DNA of 35,331 nucleotides. Source: Schoenoplectus triqueter. Its lineage: Eukaryota; Streptophyta; Magnoliopsida; Poales; Cyperaceae. A program made the position numbers and the translations under genes. Where the stretch lies: assembly GCA_964058805.1 (NCBI GenBank), contig CAXKVV010001227.1, forward strand, positions 1 through 35,331, written 5' to 3'. The number at the start of each line of letters is the position of its first letter. The first letter of the stretch is position 1. The notes under the pieces were generated by a model. That model was given only the letters and a program-made list of their open reading frames with translations, did no database searches and was not told where the DNA came from. Of this stretch, positions 21,368 through 32,473 are shown piece after piece.

Positions 21368-22540
21368 ATCCGATCCCATTCGAAACAAAACTGTTTACTT
21401 GAATAGGAGACGGAATGATCCCAACTGATCCATATAACTTGATTAAATATTTTACTAATTTATTTTTATTATTTATGCAACTCAATCTCAATTAATATAT
21501 ATAGTGGTTCTCAATTAGTATGTTAAGAAACATGATTGAAGTAAATTTGAAATTAAATTCAATAAAATAAAATAAAACGAATTGTTTTTTTCGTGTCAGT
21601 TAAATTGGAAAAAATAAAAAAAAACTAGCACCGCTATTTTAACTTCCTGCAGCCTATATGACCGATGTCTAAATTCATCTGGATTTGACGACCTGTGAGC
21701 ACCATTGTCTCGCCGTTTTTGAAGATTCCAAACAGAACTATTAATTGGAATGAAATTGGAAGCACTGCTAGAGGCCAGGGGCCACCAGAGCAGCAGTGGG
21801 GTGGATTAATTGGCCCAGGGCCCCAGACTTTGATAGTTTGATCGCGTCAAAAGTTTTAAGTTTGTTTCGAGCATTATCGTTGAACAATTCAACGCGCTTA
21901 CGAGAGAAAATTAAGATGCATCTTCTTGAAATGGAGATAAAAGGAAGAAAAGGACCATGACTGATGACTTTCTTCAGTGCTAATTTGGATTGGATGGGTG
22001 TGTATGATCGCCACCATCTCCGCTCAGATCAAGACGAGAGAGAACGGATAACTTCGATATTCGTGTTGAACATACTTCGCATTCGTAGGTTTGTTCGCAT
22101 TCGTAGAAACTAAACATGTAAACTACTTCGCATTCGTAGGTTTGTTCTCGTCATAAAATCAACGGCCATTGACGCTGACATCATGACATGGACCACATCC
22201 ACATGGTAGCTACGGTTGACTCAGACTATTTGTGCGTTTCCTTCGTTCCCAAAATAATGTTACTCATTGTCTCATTGATGTGTGAGTACAATGGTTCAAA
22301 ATCCTCATGTAGCAAGTTGTTGTAATAGAATGTTAGGAGTGGATTTAACGGAAAAATTGCAGAAAGCCACTTTGCATTTTTCCAAAAATAATATTTTCTA
22401 CCCCTCAAGACATTTTTTACTTTATATCATATATTTTATTATGAAATTTAAAAAATCAAAATTTATATTTTATGGAACTTTTTCTATTTTTTTGAAGATA
22501 GAAAATCATTAGCTTAATGCATTTTATATCTCTAAAAATA
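21368..22540. other. non-coding spacer with a GC-richer island
   Basis: Bases 21650-22260 are clearly less AT-rich than their surroundings but hold no supported frame. ACTTCGCATTCGTAGGTTTG starts at about 22073 and again at about 22122, a short direct repeat. Confidence 0.4.
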
Positions 22541-22544
22541 AAAA

Positions 22545-22581
<37 letters not shown>
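22545..22581. repeat. (AT)n microsatellite
   Basis: About 16 AT units after an A-rich run. Confidence 0.85.
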
Positions 22582-22764
22582 GCCTCCAAATTTTAAGAAT
22601 ATTTTAATATGGAGATCACGTTGAACAGTTAGCTCGATCTTTTAAATTTAAAAAAAAAATGAGAGATATACTGTGAAGTACAAAAAAATTTTATATTTTG
22701 AGACTTGTCGTAGCATAACTATATATATATATACATATACATACATACATATATATATATAATT

Positions 22765-23134
22765 AGGCCATGGTGCTTTGCAAAGCACAATAGCGTTGTG
22801 TGTTTTGCACTATATTATTAATTTTAAGTTAGAAATGATCGATCTAAATCGCTCAATCTAATACCCATATAAAAATCTATTAGTAAACTAAATTTTATAT
22901 TTTTTGGAATTTATTTGCTATTTTTTATATAGAGGGAAAACCGTCATATTTGGATGAACCAAAATTCTCAGATCAAGTCATTTTCTCCTCACCAGAAAAA
23001 ATAGCAAAAAAATTCTAAAAAAAATATAAAGTTTGGTTTACTAATAGTTTTTTATATAAAGATTAGATTGAACGGTTCAGATCGATTATTTCTAACTTGA
23101 AATTAAAAATAGAGTGCAAAGCACTATAGTCGGA
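22765..23134. mobile_element. foldback MITE, CTTTGCAAAGCAC-ended family, member 2
   Basis: The left end (TGGTGCTTTGCAAAGCAC) and right end (GAGTGCAAAGCACTATAG) are inverted copies. The arms continue inward as TTCTAACTTGAAATTAAAAATA against its mirror, and TTTGGTTTACTAATAG against CTATTAGTAAACTAAA. TA-rich microsatellites lie on both sides (about 22720-22760 and 23136-23154). No coding capacity. Confidence 0.75.
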
Positions 23135-23135
23135 C

Positions 23136-23176
<41 letters not shown>
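23136..23176. repeat. (TA)n(GA)n microsatellite
   Basis: It separates two members of the same foldback family. Confidence 0.9.
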
Positions 23177-23177
<1 letters not shown>

Positions 23178-23557
23178 CTATAGTGTTATGCATAATATGT
23201 ATTATTTCCGTACTATGGATATGTTCTTCATCTCTAAAGTCTAAATGGTCAATCCGAACCGATCAAAATATTTTTCATACAAATATCTAATTGTAGACCA
23301 AATTTTATATATTTTTTTAGATTTTTTACTATTTTTTAGAAAATCACTTGATGTAATTATTATGAGTCATGGAAAGAAGTGATTTTTAACTATCTAAAAA
23401 ATAGTTAAATTTATATATATATATATATAATTTGGTCTACAACTAAATATTTATATGAAACTTATTTTTGACCAGTTCGGATTGACCATTTTGATTTTGA
23501 AAATAAAAAATCATTTCGTAGCCTGTGAATGATCTGTGTTATGCATAACATCATAGT
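23177..23557. mobile_element. foldback MITE, same family, member 3
   Basis: The left terminus CTATAGTGTTATGCATAAT is mirrored by TTATGCATAACATCATAGTA on the right. Inner arms pair GGTCAATCCGAACCGATCAAAA with GACCAGTTCGGATTGACC, and AATTGTAGACCAAATTTTAT with its mirror near 23430. A short TA run lies inside the right arm. Confidence 0.75.
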
Positions 23558-23559
23558 AC

Positions 23560-24816
23560 AACACTCTCTTTTTCTCTAGGAAGTCTAAATCACAATGTGT
23601 TGCATGAATACACCCGTGCAATGCATTAAAATCTCAAATTTAATGTTAAAAATGCCCGATATGAATTGCTCAATGTATTTTTCATATGAAACTCTTATAG
23701 GAAATACAATTTTACATTATTTGAAAATTTTGTTTTTTTAGCGGGAAGAAAATCATTATTATTTGGACAATCCAATAATGATTGAAGGAGTTATTAGTCT
23801 TATTAATAATTTTATTGTACAACTTAATTTTATACATTTTTTTATTATTTAACTGAAATAAATTATAATTCAGATATGCAGTATTTTAAATTTTAAATTA
23901 TAAAAATTATGGTATAAAATAAGTTGCATAATAAAGGTGTGATATAATTAATCGTTTAATTTGTTTGATAAATGTTATTTTGGAGCTTCCTCTGAAAGTA
24001 CGTAGAAGTTTGTATTTAAACTTGTGAGTCTATATTCTCTCCATTTCATAAATATAATTAATTTTTTTTTAATCCGGATATTCTATTTTCTTGACCTGAG
24101 CATCCTTAGTTTCTGATTCCATCCCTGATTATTATTATTCCTTAAATTATTTAAGTGTTTTATTTATGGAAAAAAAACATACGACTCAACAGTATACAAA
24201 CGAATGACAGTGAAAACTTGTGTAATTAAAGTTGCGTAATTAGTTCATGTACTAAATTTAGCCAAAATTAATGAAATAATACAAACTTCTTGACTCGTTG
24301 GGCCTGAAAATTTTTGTGGAAATACAAATAGTGTTTCTACAAGCAATATACCAATTGAGAATTAATATAAAAATTAATCAGCATAAAAAAAACTTTTGAC
24401 ATATGCAGCCCTCACGGGGGTGGGTGGGACTTAGTGCATTCATTTTGAAAGCACTATGAGTCAAAGTAAACGCTTCGGAAAACAAATATTTGCTTTGATT
24501 AAGAGATAACATGTGAAGCTGAGTCTGACTACATATTTAATTATTAACTTATTAATCTCATTAACCTGCGAAACTGACTGAATATATATTTAAGTCTTGA
24601 ACGAATTAATTTCTTTGGCAAAGTTAGCTGGGATGTTAGTGTCGATGAATTTTCAACTCTTAATTACTACTATCATTAATAACCTGTGAAAAAGTCCATT
24701 TAAATTTGACTGTGCACATCCTTACTAATTCTGGTTAGAAATTCAACGTTGTTGTTAAAATAATATCATGCATTTCTTTTGTTTTCTGTTTTTAATCTAC
24801 TATAGTTGTCTCCATC
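23560..24816. other. AT-rich spacer, nothing recognised
   Basis: Possible weak palindromic structure near 23690-23800, not resolved. No genes. Confidence 0.45.
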
Positions 24817-24819
24817 ACT

Positions 24820-25338
24820 TGTGTGTGCAAACGGATTGTTTAATCGACTCTAAATTAAATCGTTAAATTTTAGATAATTTGGTTCGATTTTTTGGTTTAA
24901 AAAATTTAATTCGGTTGAAAATTTTAGATAATTTGGTTTTGTTCTTTCGTTCGGTTTATATTTTTCCAAATCAGATGAATAAACCAAATAGTCTAAAATT
25001 TATCAAGTAAATTTATTTTACTTGATATAAATAAGGATCATATAAAAGATAATTCAAATATATCTATTTTTTTATAAATTTTATTTAGTTATTTATTTTA
25101 TTTTTAACTATTTATTACTTTTGTCATTTTTATAACAATCAATATTTTCATTTCTTTTTAACTAATATAATTTCGGTTTAACCGTATAAAAATTGTGTTT
25201 AACTGAATAAATTGAATAAAATTTTAGTTCATTTGGTTGATATCTTTATAAATTTAGTTCGATTCATAATTGGACAAATTAGATAAAACTTCGGATGCGT
25301 ATATTTATTTCGGTTTGAATCAGACTGATTGCACACCA
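24820..25338. mobile_element. MITE copy 2, inverted relative to copy 1
   Basis: It begins TGTGTGTGCAAACGGATTGT, the reverse complement of the copy 1 right end, and ends AGACTGATTGCACACCA, the counterpart of the copy 1 left end. The interior also matches in inverse orientation (ACTAATATAATTTCGGTTT near 25160). The target duplication is not clear. Confidence 0.7.
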
Positions 25339-25426
25339 CTGCTTTGTACTCTGGATATGATTCCAACATAATACATATTTCTTTTAGGCCGAAGTACCGA
25401 CTATTAATTGACTTCACAAGCACATT

Positions 25427-26205
25427 TTTTTTTGAAAAAAAAGTGAAATTTTATTGAAGTTGAGCACATTATAGAGTTCAAAAGTTTTTTTGCTAAACCG
25501 GTACCAAACAACTGAGGCCGATATCAAGCACAAAAGAAGTAAAATTAACTAACTATAGTCTCAACAGCACCGACATGCTCCTAGATATAATAGAACAAGC
25601 CACTAAAAGTAAAAACAAACTCATAAACAATTACAACCAAGTTTGCATGCTGAACATGCATAGAAATTAACTTCTCAAAATTATGCAAAAAATCATTTTT
25701 AATCTCTTTTCCACACAAAGACACTGCCATATCCACTCATCTATCTCCGGCAGAGGAAGAAGCATGCATGTCTTCTCCCATAATCTCCTCTATCAGATCC
25801 GCCTCGATCGGTTCCTCAGCAAAAGCATGAACCTACAGTGAAAGTGCTGTCACGTCTTATGATAAAATAAGAGATAGTTGGAGCAAATAAATTTTACCTT
25901 TTTGCCCACGCCAATACTTAATCAAACTAATTATTTACATATCAAGCATAGCCACTGATTTAGGGGTACAAGTATTAGAACATAATCTATTTCTCTCAAC
26001 CCAAATAGCCCAATGTACAACTCCCTTAATGAGTTCCATTACATATTTATTTTTCAAAAGGATGCCATAATCCAAGGTCCATAGATTCTGTACAGTGGAA
26101 CCTTCAAAATAAATATTATTATAATTTATTATCCATTCTCAAATTTCAGCACCAAAAGAACAAGAAATAAATAAATGGTCAGTTCGTTCATCTTCTCCAT
26201 AAAAT
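25427..26205 (-). pseudogene. L1-type LINE ORF2, C-terminal part and 3' tail
   Basis: Read on the minus strand, this is the downstream part of a LINE split by a CACTA insertion. From 26205 it reads FYGEDERTDHLFISC, the second half of the zinc-ribbon (zf-RVT) domain found after reverse transcriptase in plant LINEs. A degenerate tail with several stops follows, then TTCAATAAAATTTCAC, and the element ends in A-rich DNA (T run at 25425-25433 on the plus strand), fitting a poly(A) end. The LINE is inactive. Confidence 0.75.
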
Positions 26206-26673
26206 CACTACAGGAAAGTATCGTATTTGTATCTGAAAATGGTCAATTGTATCGGCACTTTTTTATTAGCATAAGCAAAAAAAAATTCCGACCTCAAAAT
26301 TTTGATTTGAACATATTGCATTAGTAATGCTGATGTAACTATATATTTGTATCTATTTTGCAGATGCAAGAAAGTGTAGTTTTTTTTTTTGAAAATGAAT
26401 GGAAGGGGGCACACTAAAATGCTGATGCACATCAGTACTACATCAGTTCTCGCGGATGTAAATAAATATGATATGCTGTCATCAGCTTAACAGATGCAAA
26501 TAAATTCCCTCCAGTTGGCGCTGAAAAACTAAAAAATTCTCTCAAGTTGTTGTTGAATCGTATGATACAGCTGAAGATGGATCTGCACCCTTAATTCTAG
26601 GTTTAAACATTTTAACTCACTCACCCATTCCATTTTTCTGATTCTCTCTCTCTATCATCGTTCTCTCCAACCC

Positions 26674-27084
26674 ATGGCGACTGCATCAACAATCGTGCAG
26701 AAACAATTTCCCTCCCATCGCCTCTTCTCCTCCTCCATTCTCTCCCCTCACTCAATATCTTTTCCCTCCTGCGTTCGCATCCCCCTCGCAAGCCTCAGCA
26801 CAACCTCTCCTTCCCGCCGCCGTTCTGCCGACCTCAGACCGCGCCATCGACTGACGGGAGGAGCCGAGCCGTTGGAGAGTCCGGACGACGAGGACGCCAC
26901 TTTAAGTCCTTCAATGCTCTGTGGGGGTTTCACCATCTACTTAATCAGGTTAGTGATAAGGGGTTTTGCATATTGTGTTGTGCAGGATATTATTAGTGAG
27001 CATCCAGAGAGATTCTTTGTAGGAGAAATTGTTCGCGAAATTTTTTTCATGCAATATCGGAAAGAAGTTCCTTATGCTTGTCAG
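26674..27084 (+). pseudogene. captured Era-like plastid GTPase fragment: transit-peptide exon and part of KH domain
   Basis: Era-type GTPases bind 16S rRNA and assist small-subunit assembly, here in plastids. An ATG in a good plant context (AACCCATGGCG) follows a CT-rich leader. The first 60 or so residues are rich in Ser, Arg and Pro, like a plastid transit peptide, followed by an acidic stretch (ESPDDEDA). The GTP-binding domain is absent. After an intron-like piece ending GTTGTGCAG, 26986-27084 encodes 33 residues with [14 protein letters not shown] and [12 protein letters not shown], the region entering the Era KH domain. It ends at a CAG|GT donor. One open frame spans both parts and stops at 27097-27099. 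The Era assignment comes from memory of plant homologues; the link of the first exon to the same gene is inference. Confidence 0.8.
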
Positions 27085-27150
27085 GTTAGCTGTTCTTAGT
27101 ACCAGCTATGTCCTAAACTTCCTTATGCTTGTCAGGTTAGCTGTTCTTAG
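27068..27150 (+). repeat. 32-bp direct repeat over the exon-intron junction
   Basis: TTCCTTATGCTTGTCAGGTT and the following AGCTGTTCTTAG occur at 27068-27099 and again at 27119-27150. This duplicates the end of the captured exon with its splice donor, and must have arisen after or during capture. Confidence 0.85.
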
Positions 27151-27358
27151 ATGTTTGGATTTTATTAGTGGTGAACCATTGTCCCCGCCTATGGATGATT
27201 GGTTGTTACCATCAAATTTTTGCTTGTGTATAATTTAAGTCTTTACTTTATAAGCACTTGCTATTATTTTTGTTTGTGAACTTAATTTGTTATACTTTGC
27301 ATATAATGTGAGGTCAGAGCTTTTTTTTATAATTATATAACAAATAAAATTATTTCAG

Positions 27359-27438
27359 GAAGGGAAAGCACTAAAGGCATTGGCAACAGCTGCAAGGCTT
27401 GATATAGAGGATTTCCTACAGAATAAAGTTTTCTCGAG
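27359..27438 (+). pseudogene. captured Era-like GTPase fragment: second KH-domain exon
   Basis: After the acceptor ATTTCAG the frame reads EGKALKALATAARLDIEDF, then LQNKVF, and ends at a GAG|GT donor. This is the GKxGxxLK-type end of the Era KH domain with its following helix. The exon that should lie between this and 26986-27084 is missing. The exon is 80 bases long, not a multiple of three, and the last codons suggest one lost T before the donor. Flanking sequence to about 27700 may be captured intron. Confidence 0.82.
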
Positions 27439-28529
27439 GTATTCTATTTATTTTTAACCTTTTTTCCCACTCATTTTTGGTCTAGAATGAATAAGCTTTT
27501 TTTCAAGCATATCTGACAAAGTAATGAAAGGGAAATTGTGCTTACATCTAAACATTTTCTGGGTTGCTTTTGTTACTTTTGTTTATGGATATGTTGTGAT
27601 TTGGTTATTTGGGGAGTATATGAAAATCATTTTGGGATCCTGGCAAATATTGGCTGTTCACTGGTGATTAACGGTGCTAAGTCGCATTTCCATAAAATTA
27701 ACTTTTATAGTCTCATCTAGTTGTCTAAATGTTGTATGCAGAAAATGAAAACTTGGATCTTATGAAAATAAAAATGTCAGAAGTTAGTTTATTTAATTTC
27801 TATAATTAGTGCTTACTTTGTTGATGCTCTGGTTTATCACTTGTTTTTCAGTTGTGCCTCAACCACAATATTTTTTTCATGCACCAGAAGAGAAAATTAT
27901 ACAGATATCCTAACTTTATGGTATCTTAATTGGCGTCAATCTTCAGAGTTGAATGTTGAAAATTTTAAGAGTTGAATGTTGGAAATTTTGAAATGTTACA
28001 ATGAATTTATGCATGTTGAATGTTGATGTGAATATTTTAAGAAATTTTGTTATTAATATTAGATCTTTTTGGTTTAAATCATGGTATAAATGTTGGGATT
28101 TTAAGAAATCTTGATATGAATGGTGGGTTCATCGCTTTGAAAGATGCAAATAAAGGAAGATGTCATCATATTAACGGATGTAATAATGAAAGACATCATC
28201 TGTTATTAGATGCAAATAAAAAAAGATATTATCATATTAACATATGCTAATATAAATAATTACATCAGTATTATGCTTGTAAAAAAATAATATTTACTTC
28301 AGGGAACAAATGAAAATAACACTGAATCTTGCATCTATCTTTCCTGATATAATAAAATACTGATGTAAATAAAAAATCAGATGCAATTGATTATCACCAT
28401 CAAGCGTATTTACATCTGCACTTTGCATCAGCTTTCGGATGCTAAAGACTTTTAGCATAAGCCTACTCATGTAAATAGTGTTTATTGTATTTGATTTGTC
28501 AGATATAAATACGACACTCTCCTGTAGTG

Positions 28530-30960
28530 AATATACAAGTGGTACTACATGACCATCCCTTTTTCACTAGGTTAATCTTTGTAAGAACTCTATTTTTCCT
28601 TACTAACCAAATAAAAATCTCAACCTCAAATGGCATATTAGTTTTTCACAAAGCGATAAACTCATTATTGATAATACCACCATAATCCCACCAAGAATAT
28701 AGAGAGTGAACTGAAAAGAGACCATTTGACTACCATCTTCAAAGGAAAATATTCTTACTAGATTGATTAAGTACAATATTTCTTAAATCATGTTCTAAAG
28801 AATATCATTCAATTAAATAAATGTCTACTAACCATCTTTGGAATGAGAGGTTCAAAAAACCAGAAGTAAAGGCTTGAGAGAGAAGTAAGGAATATAAGTA
28901 GCAATAGAAAAAAGAGGGGTATTTACAGGATTAAAAAAATCTTTTCATCTATCTAGCTAAAAGAAAATTGAAGTGTCATTATTAACTGATCAACTAATAC
29001 TCACATCTAAAATATTCTAATGTAACATAATATTTTTATAAAAAAGTGAACTACTAATATAAAAAAGAAAAGACTATTTAAAAAGCCAGATATTCTTCCA
29101 TAACCCATGAGAAGAAGGGTCTCTTAGCCTAATTAGCTATTTAGTTAATAAATAAATATTTAATAAATATAAATCAAGTACCTCTAAGTCCCATTGGGAT
29201 TTGCTCTTATGCACAACTTTTCGTGATATAAGTGTAATTTTCTTCTTGACTGAACTACCCCATATTAAAGGAATCTTTTTCTCAGTTGATCTATCCAAGT
29301 TTTAATTTGAATAGGTAATTTATAAAAGAATATCCAATATATAAGAATATAAGTAAAAATAGAATTGAGTAATATAACCTTACTACTTATGGATAACAGT
29401 TTTCATCTCCATCCTTGTAACATATTATCAATTTCTCAATCAACAAATTTTAATCATTCACAAACAAAATTTTTCAATATAAGAAAATGTCCAAATAAGT
29501 AATAGACAAAGAGCTAATAGTATAACCAAATAAAAAAAAGCTAAGTTAGATTCTTCTTCCTCTGTCAAATTAACATGAATCATTTTAGATTTAGAAAAAT
29601 ATGTTTTGATGCCTGATAATTTCTCAAATCCAAATAAATTTCATCTCAATGTAAAAGCAGAAGTGTATCATCAGCAATTAGCAATATATAAATTCATGAT
29701 TTGTATATTAGATCCTTTTATTATTATTTCCTTAGTGAACCCCTGATCAGATGCATTGACTAATATCCTATACAACACATCTGAAACTATATCAAAAAGA
29801 AAGGGAGACAATGGGTCTCCTTACCTTACATCACATTTGCAGCTACAATACTCACCAAATTGCATATTGATATTGATAGAAGTTGTACTATTATATAAAA
29901 TATTCTTAATTTGAGTCAACCATTTGTCACCAAAGTTTCTACCTTGGAGAATATCTAAAAGAAAGTTCTAGTTAACTCGATCAAAAACTTTCTTAAACAC
30001 TAGTTTAAATAAAATACTCTTAATTTTTTTTTCTTATGAATAGTATGTAAAGTCTCATAGCACATACTACATTATCCATTATGTATCTCCCCTTAATATA
30101 AGAAGTTTGAGTAGGGGCAATTAAATCATCCATTAATGCAGAAAAGTCTTTCAGTATGAAGTTTAGTGATTATTTTTATGTTGCAGTTGATCAGACTTAT
30201 GAACCTATATTATGTGATGGTGATAACATCCTTTTTTTTTCGGGAAGGAGACAAATAGATGCTAAATTAATCCTTAGGATAAATCATGAGAATAAAAATA
30301 TAAACTAATTTTATAACGTCAGAAAAAAAATCCTAACATTGATAAAATTAAAAAGAAAAATCATCAGAGTCAGCTGCCTTATTTGGATTACAAAAGAACA
30401 GTCTTTTTAATTTCATCCAAAGAAAAAAAGTCGGACAAAAATTTTATTCGTGAAATAGTTAACTTATCTGAGTCACTCCAAAAATCTAAAGCTAGTGAAA
30501 CCATCGTATCATCACTGACCTTATAAGATTTCTATAAAATAAATTTATTTCTACTAATAAGGGATTGATCATACTTAATATATCCATTGATTTTTAGAGG
30601 AAAAAAAATAAAAAAATTTCATAGGTGATGTTGAAATTTGAAAAAAAAATATTTCTATCCCCTTTTAGGAGCCATTTCAATTCATCTCTCTGTTATCAAT
30701 AAATCTCTTCATTATCTAAATTTTTTTATATGTTAAAATGTCACATTTGAAAAGACTCCAAGACAAGTTCAGAAAGTTTTTGATCCTCTTGCGTATGTTC
30801 AAAGTGTTGAATATTAGAAAGTAGTTCATGATTATTTTTATTTTTGGTAGCTCCATTGATTTGCTAAATCACAAATGATATCAAAACTATATCACTAATT
30901 TTTAAAAAGTTCTAAAAAAATCATCTTCAGAAAGCTAAAATTTATCAAACCTAATAGGAT
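28530..30960 (-). pseudogene. L1-type LINE ORF2: reverse transcriptase and first half of zinc ribbon
   Basis: On the minus strand the order is: an endonuclease to RT linker (WLLKGDRN, about 30650), YRFISLINCNIKII (about 30190), KSILFKLVFKKVFDRVN (about 29990), LDILQGRNFGDKWL, then GDPLSPFLFDI (about 29800) and, in another frame, IADDTLLLL (about 29660), the catalytic AxDD-type motif. Near 28690-28540 it reads WWDYGGIINNEFIAL, PFEVEIFIWLV and KKGWSCSTTC, the start of the zf-RVT domain, cut off by the CACTA element. Several stops and frameshifts make it inactive, and its 5' end is missing or unrecognisable. Confidence 0.85.
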
Positions 30961-31059
30961 ATTCACTTGACTGAGAGCCAATAAAAGTATGTAAAATAAT
31001 TCTTAGATAGTTATTAAATTAATTCTTTTGAATGATTCATAATAATTAAATCAAGTAAT

Positions 31060-31245
31060 TTTTAACTACCTAAAAATAGTAAAAAGAATCTAAAAAAATA
31101 TAAAATTTGCTCTATAACTATATTGTATATAAAAATTATTTAGAACGGTCGGATTGATCATTTCAACTTTAAAAATAGAAAAATTATCTATACCACATAT
31201 GTCATCCATGTTATGTAGCACTATAACCCAATTCATGTTACCTTT
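31060..31245. mobile_element. half of a foldback MITE (same family as 22765-23557)
   Basis: TTTTTAACTACCTAAAAATAG, TCTAAAAAAATATAAAATTTG, GGTCGGATTGATCATTT and the terminus ATGTAGCACTATAACC match, in order, the right arm of the 23177-23557 element. The matching left arm is not seen, so this is a truncated copy next to the LINE. Confidence 0.55.
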
Positions 31246-31589
31246 TAGAAATTATTTGGTAAAATATACTCAATTAATAATATACTATAAACTATTTTTT
31301 TATAGATATATAATTATATCTCAGCGAAATTTTGATTCGTTATTATCCATTGTTAATAAAAAAATATTTCTTATATTTTGTGTTGATTTAAAAGATAATC
31401 CAATATACCATCCTTATTTTAAAATAAAAGAGTTATGAATAACGAGTTTCCTTCTAGTTTGATTATTATTCATGCAATTTATACATTTGCTTCTAATTTA
31501 ATTATTATTCATGCAATTTATACATTTGCGTATCAATTTGAACAATCGAGTTGTCCAATTAATTTGATGAGTGATGGTTCAATTTGTGC
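31246..31589. other. AT-rich spacer with a short direct repeat
   Basis: TATTATTCATGCAATTTATA and the following CATTTGC occur twice in tandem near 31463-31530. There is no gene. Confidence 0.5.
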
Positions 31590-31745
31590 ATATACTTGAT
31601 AGATTTTGAAATATTTTTTGTTTAAGATGAGATTTAATTTACAAATTTCATTTTGTGCTTATGGGGACTTGAACCCCATGATTTCTTAGATATCATTTTA
31701 GTTAGCTATCACTTGAACTACTAGATTATTTGCAATATCCAAATA
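31590..31745 (-). mobile_element. tRNA-like SINE head candidate
   Basis: On the minus strand TAGTTCAAGTG (box A-like, 31710-31720) lies about 45 bases before GGTTCAAGTCC (31665-31675), which fits the pol III box B consensus. The spacing matches a tRNA. An A-rich body follows (TTAAACAAAAAATATTTC). No complete tRNA fold is evident, so a tRNA-derived SINE remnant is the best guess. Confidence 0.4.
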
Positions 31746-32280
31746 ATTTTCAAATAAAATAAACGATAAAGCACATATAGATCTACTTTCTTTTTATTTA
31801 TTTTTTTCTAATTTTATAATTGTCATGGTTGTTAATATATATTTTCTAAAAATATATTAGAAATTTGTTGAGAGCTTAATGCTCTGCCGCTAGGTCTTCT
31901 GTTTATTTTTGTCACAAGCAAGCCATGGTCTACTCCAGAGTTTGATAGAGAAGGAAAGGAAAACTAGAAGACAAATCGAATGAAAGTGAAACTTTTTACA
32001 CTTTTATAATAGGTTAAAATGTTTAGAAAAATGAATTTACATACCCATCCGTTTATCTCCATTCATTTTTTAAAATAAAACTTAAATAAAATTTTCTCTT
32101 TACAGCCAGACACTTAATTATTAAACATAAAGGTTTTACCTTCTTATTAATTAAGTGCGTATCTCGACTCCTCCGGAGATGAAGGTGAAACTACGCAATG
32201 GAAGTAGGTAAAAACAAACGAAGAAGAAGAGTGAAATTCCCTGGTCGATTTTTTATTTATTTCATAGTAAGTTCGTAAAA
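31746..32280. other. non-coding spacer
   Basis: No gene or repeat structure recognised. Confidence 0.5.
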
Positions 32281-32283
32281 TAA

Positions 32284-32321
<38 letters not shown>

Positions 32322-32389
32322 TAATAATAATAATAATAATAATAATGATAATAATAATAATAATGATAATGATAATAATAATAATAATG

Positions 32390-32473
<84 letters not shown>
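32281..32473. repeat. (TAA)n microsatellite, about 190 bp
   Basis: Almost pure AAT/TAA repeats with seven or so TGA interruptions in the left half and a pure right half. Poly-Ile frames on both strands are artefacts. Confidence 0.95.

Larger units (their letters stand above)
26206..28529 (+). mobile_element. CACTA transposon carrying a host gene fragment (2324 bp)
   Basis: The ends are CACTACAGGAAAGTATCGTA and, inverted, CACTACAGGAGAGTGTCGTA. The inverted repeat extends to about 31 bp with three mismatches. The target duplication is AAT (26203-26205 and 28530-28532). Subterminal regions on both sides hold many GATG(C/T)AAATA and inverted TATTT(A/G)CATC words, the usual transposase-binding layout. 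No transposase is present, so it is non-autonomous. Between about 26560 and 27500 it carries pieces of a nuclear gene for a plastid Era-like GTPase. It interrupts an older LINE. Confidence 0.93.

Noticed and set aside
26748..26936. Minus-strand frame over the captured exon
   Set aside because: It is a shadow of the GC-rich transit-peptide exon on the plus strand.
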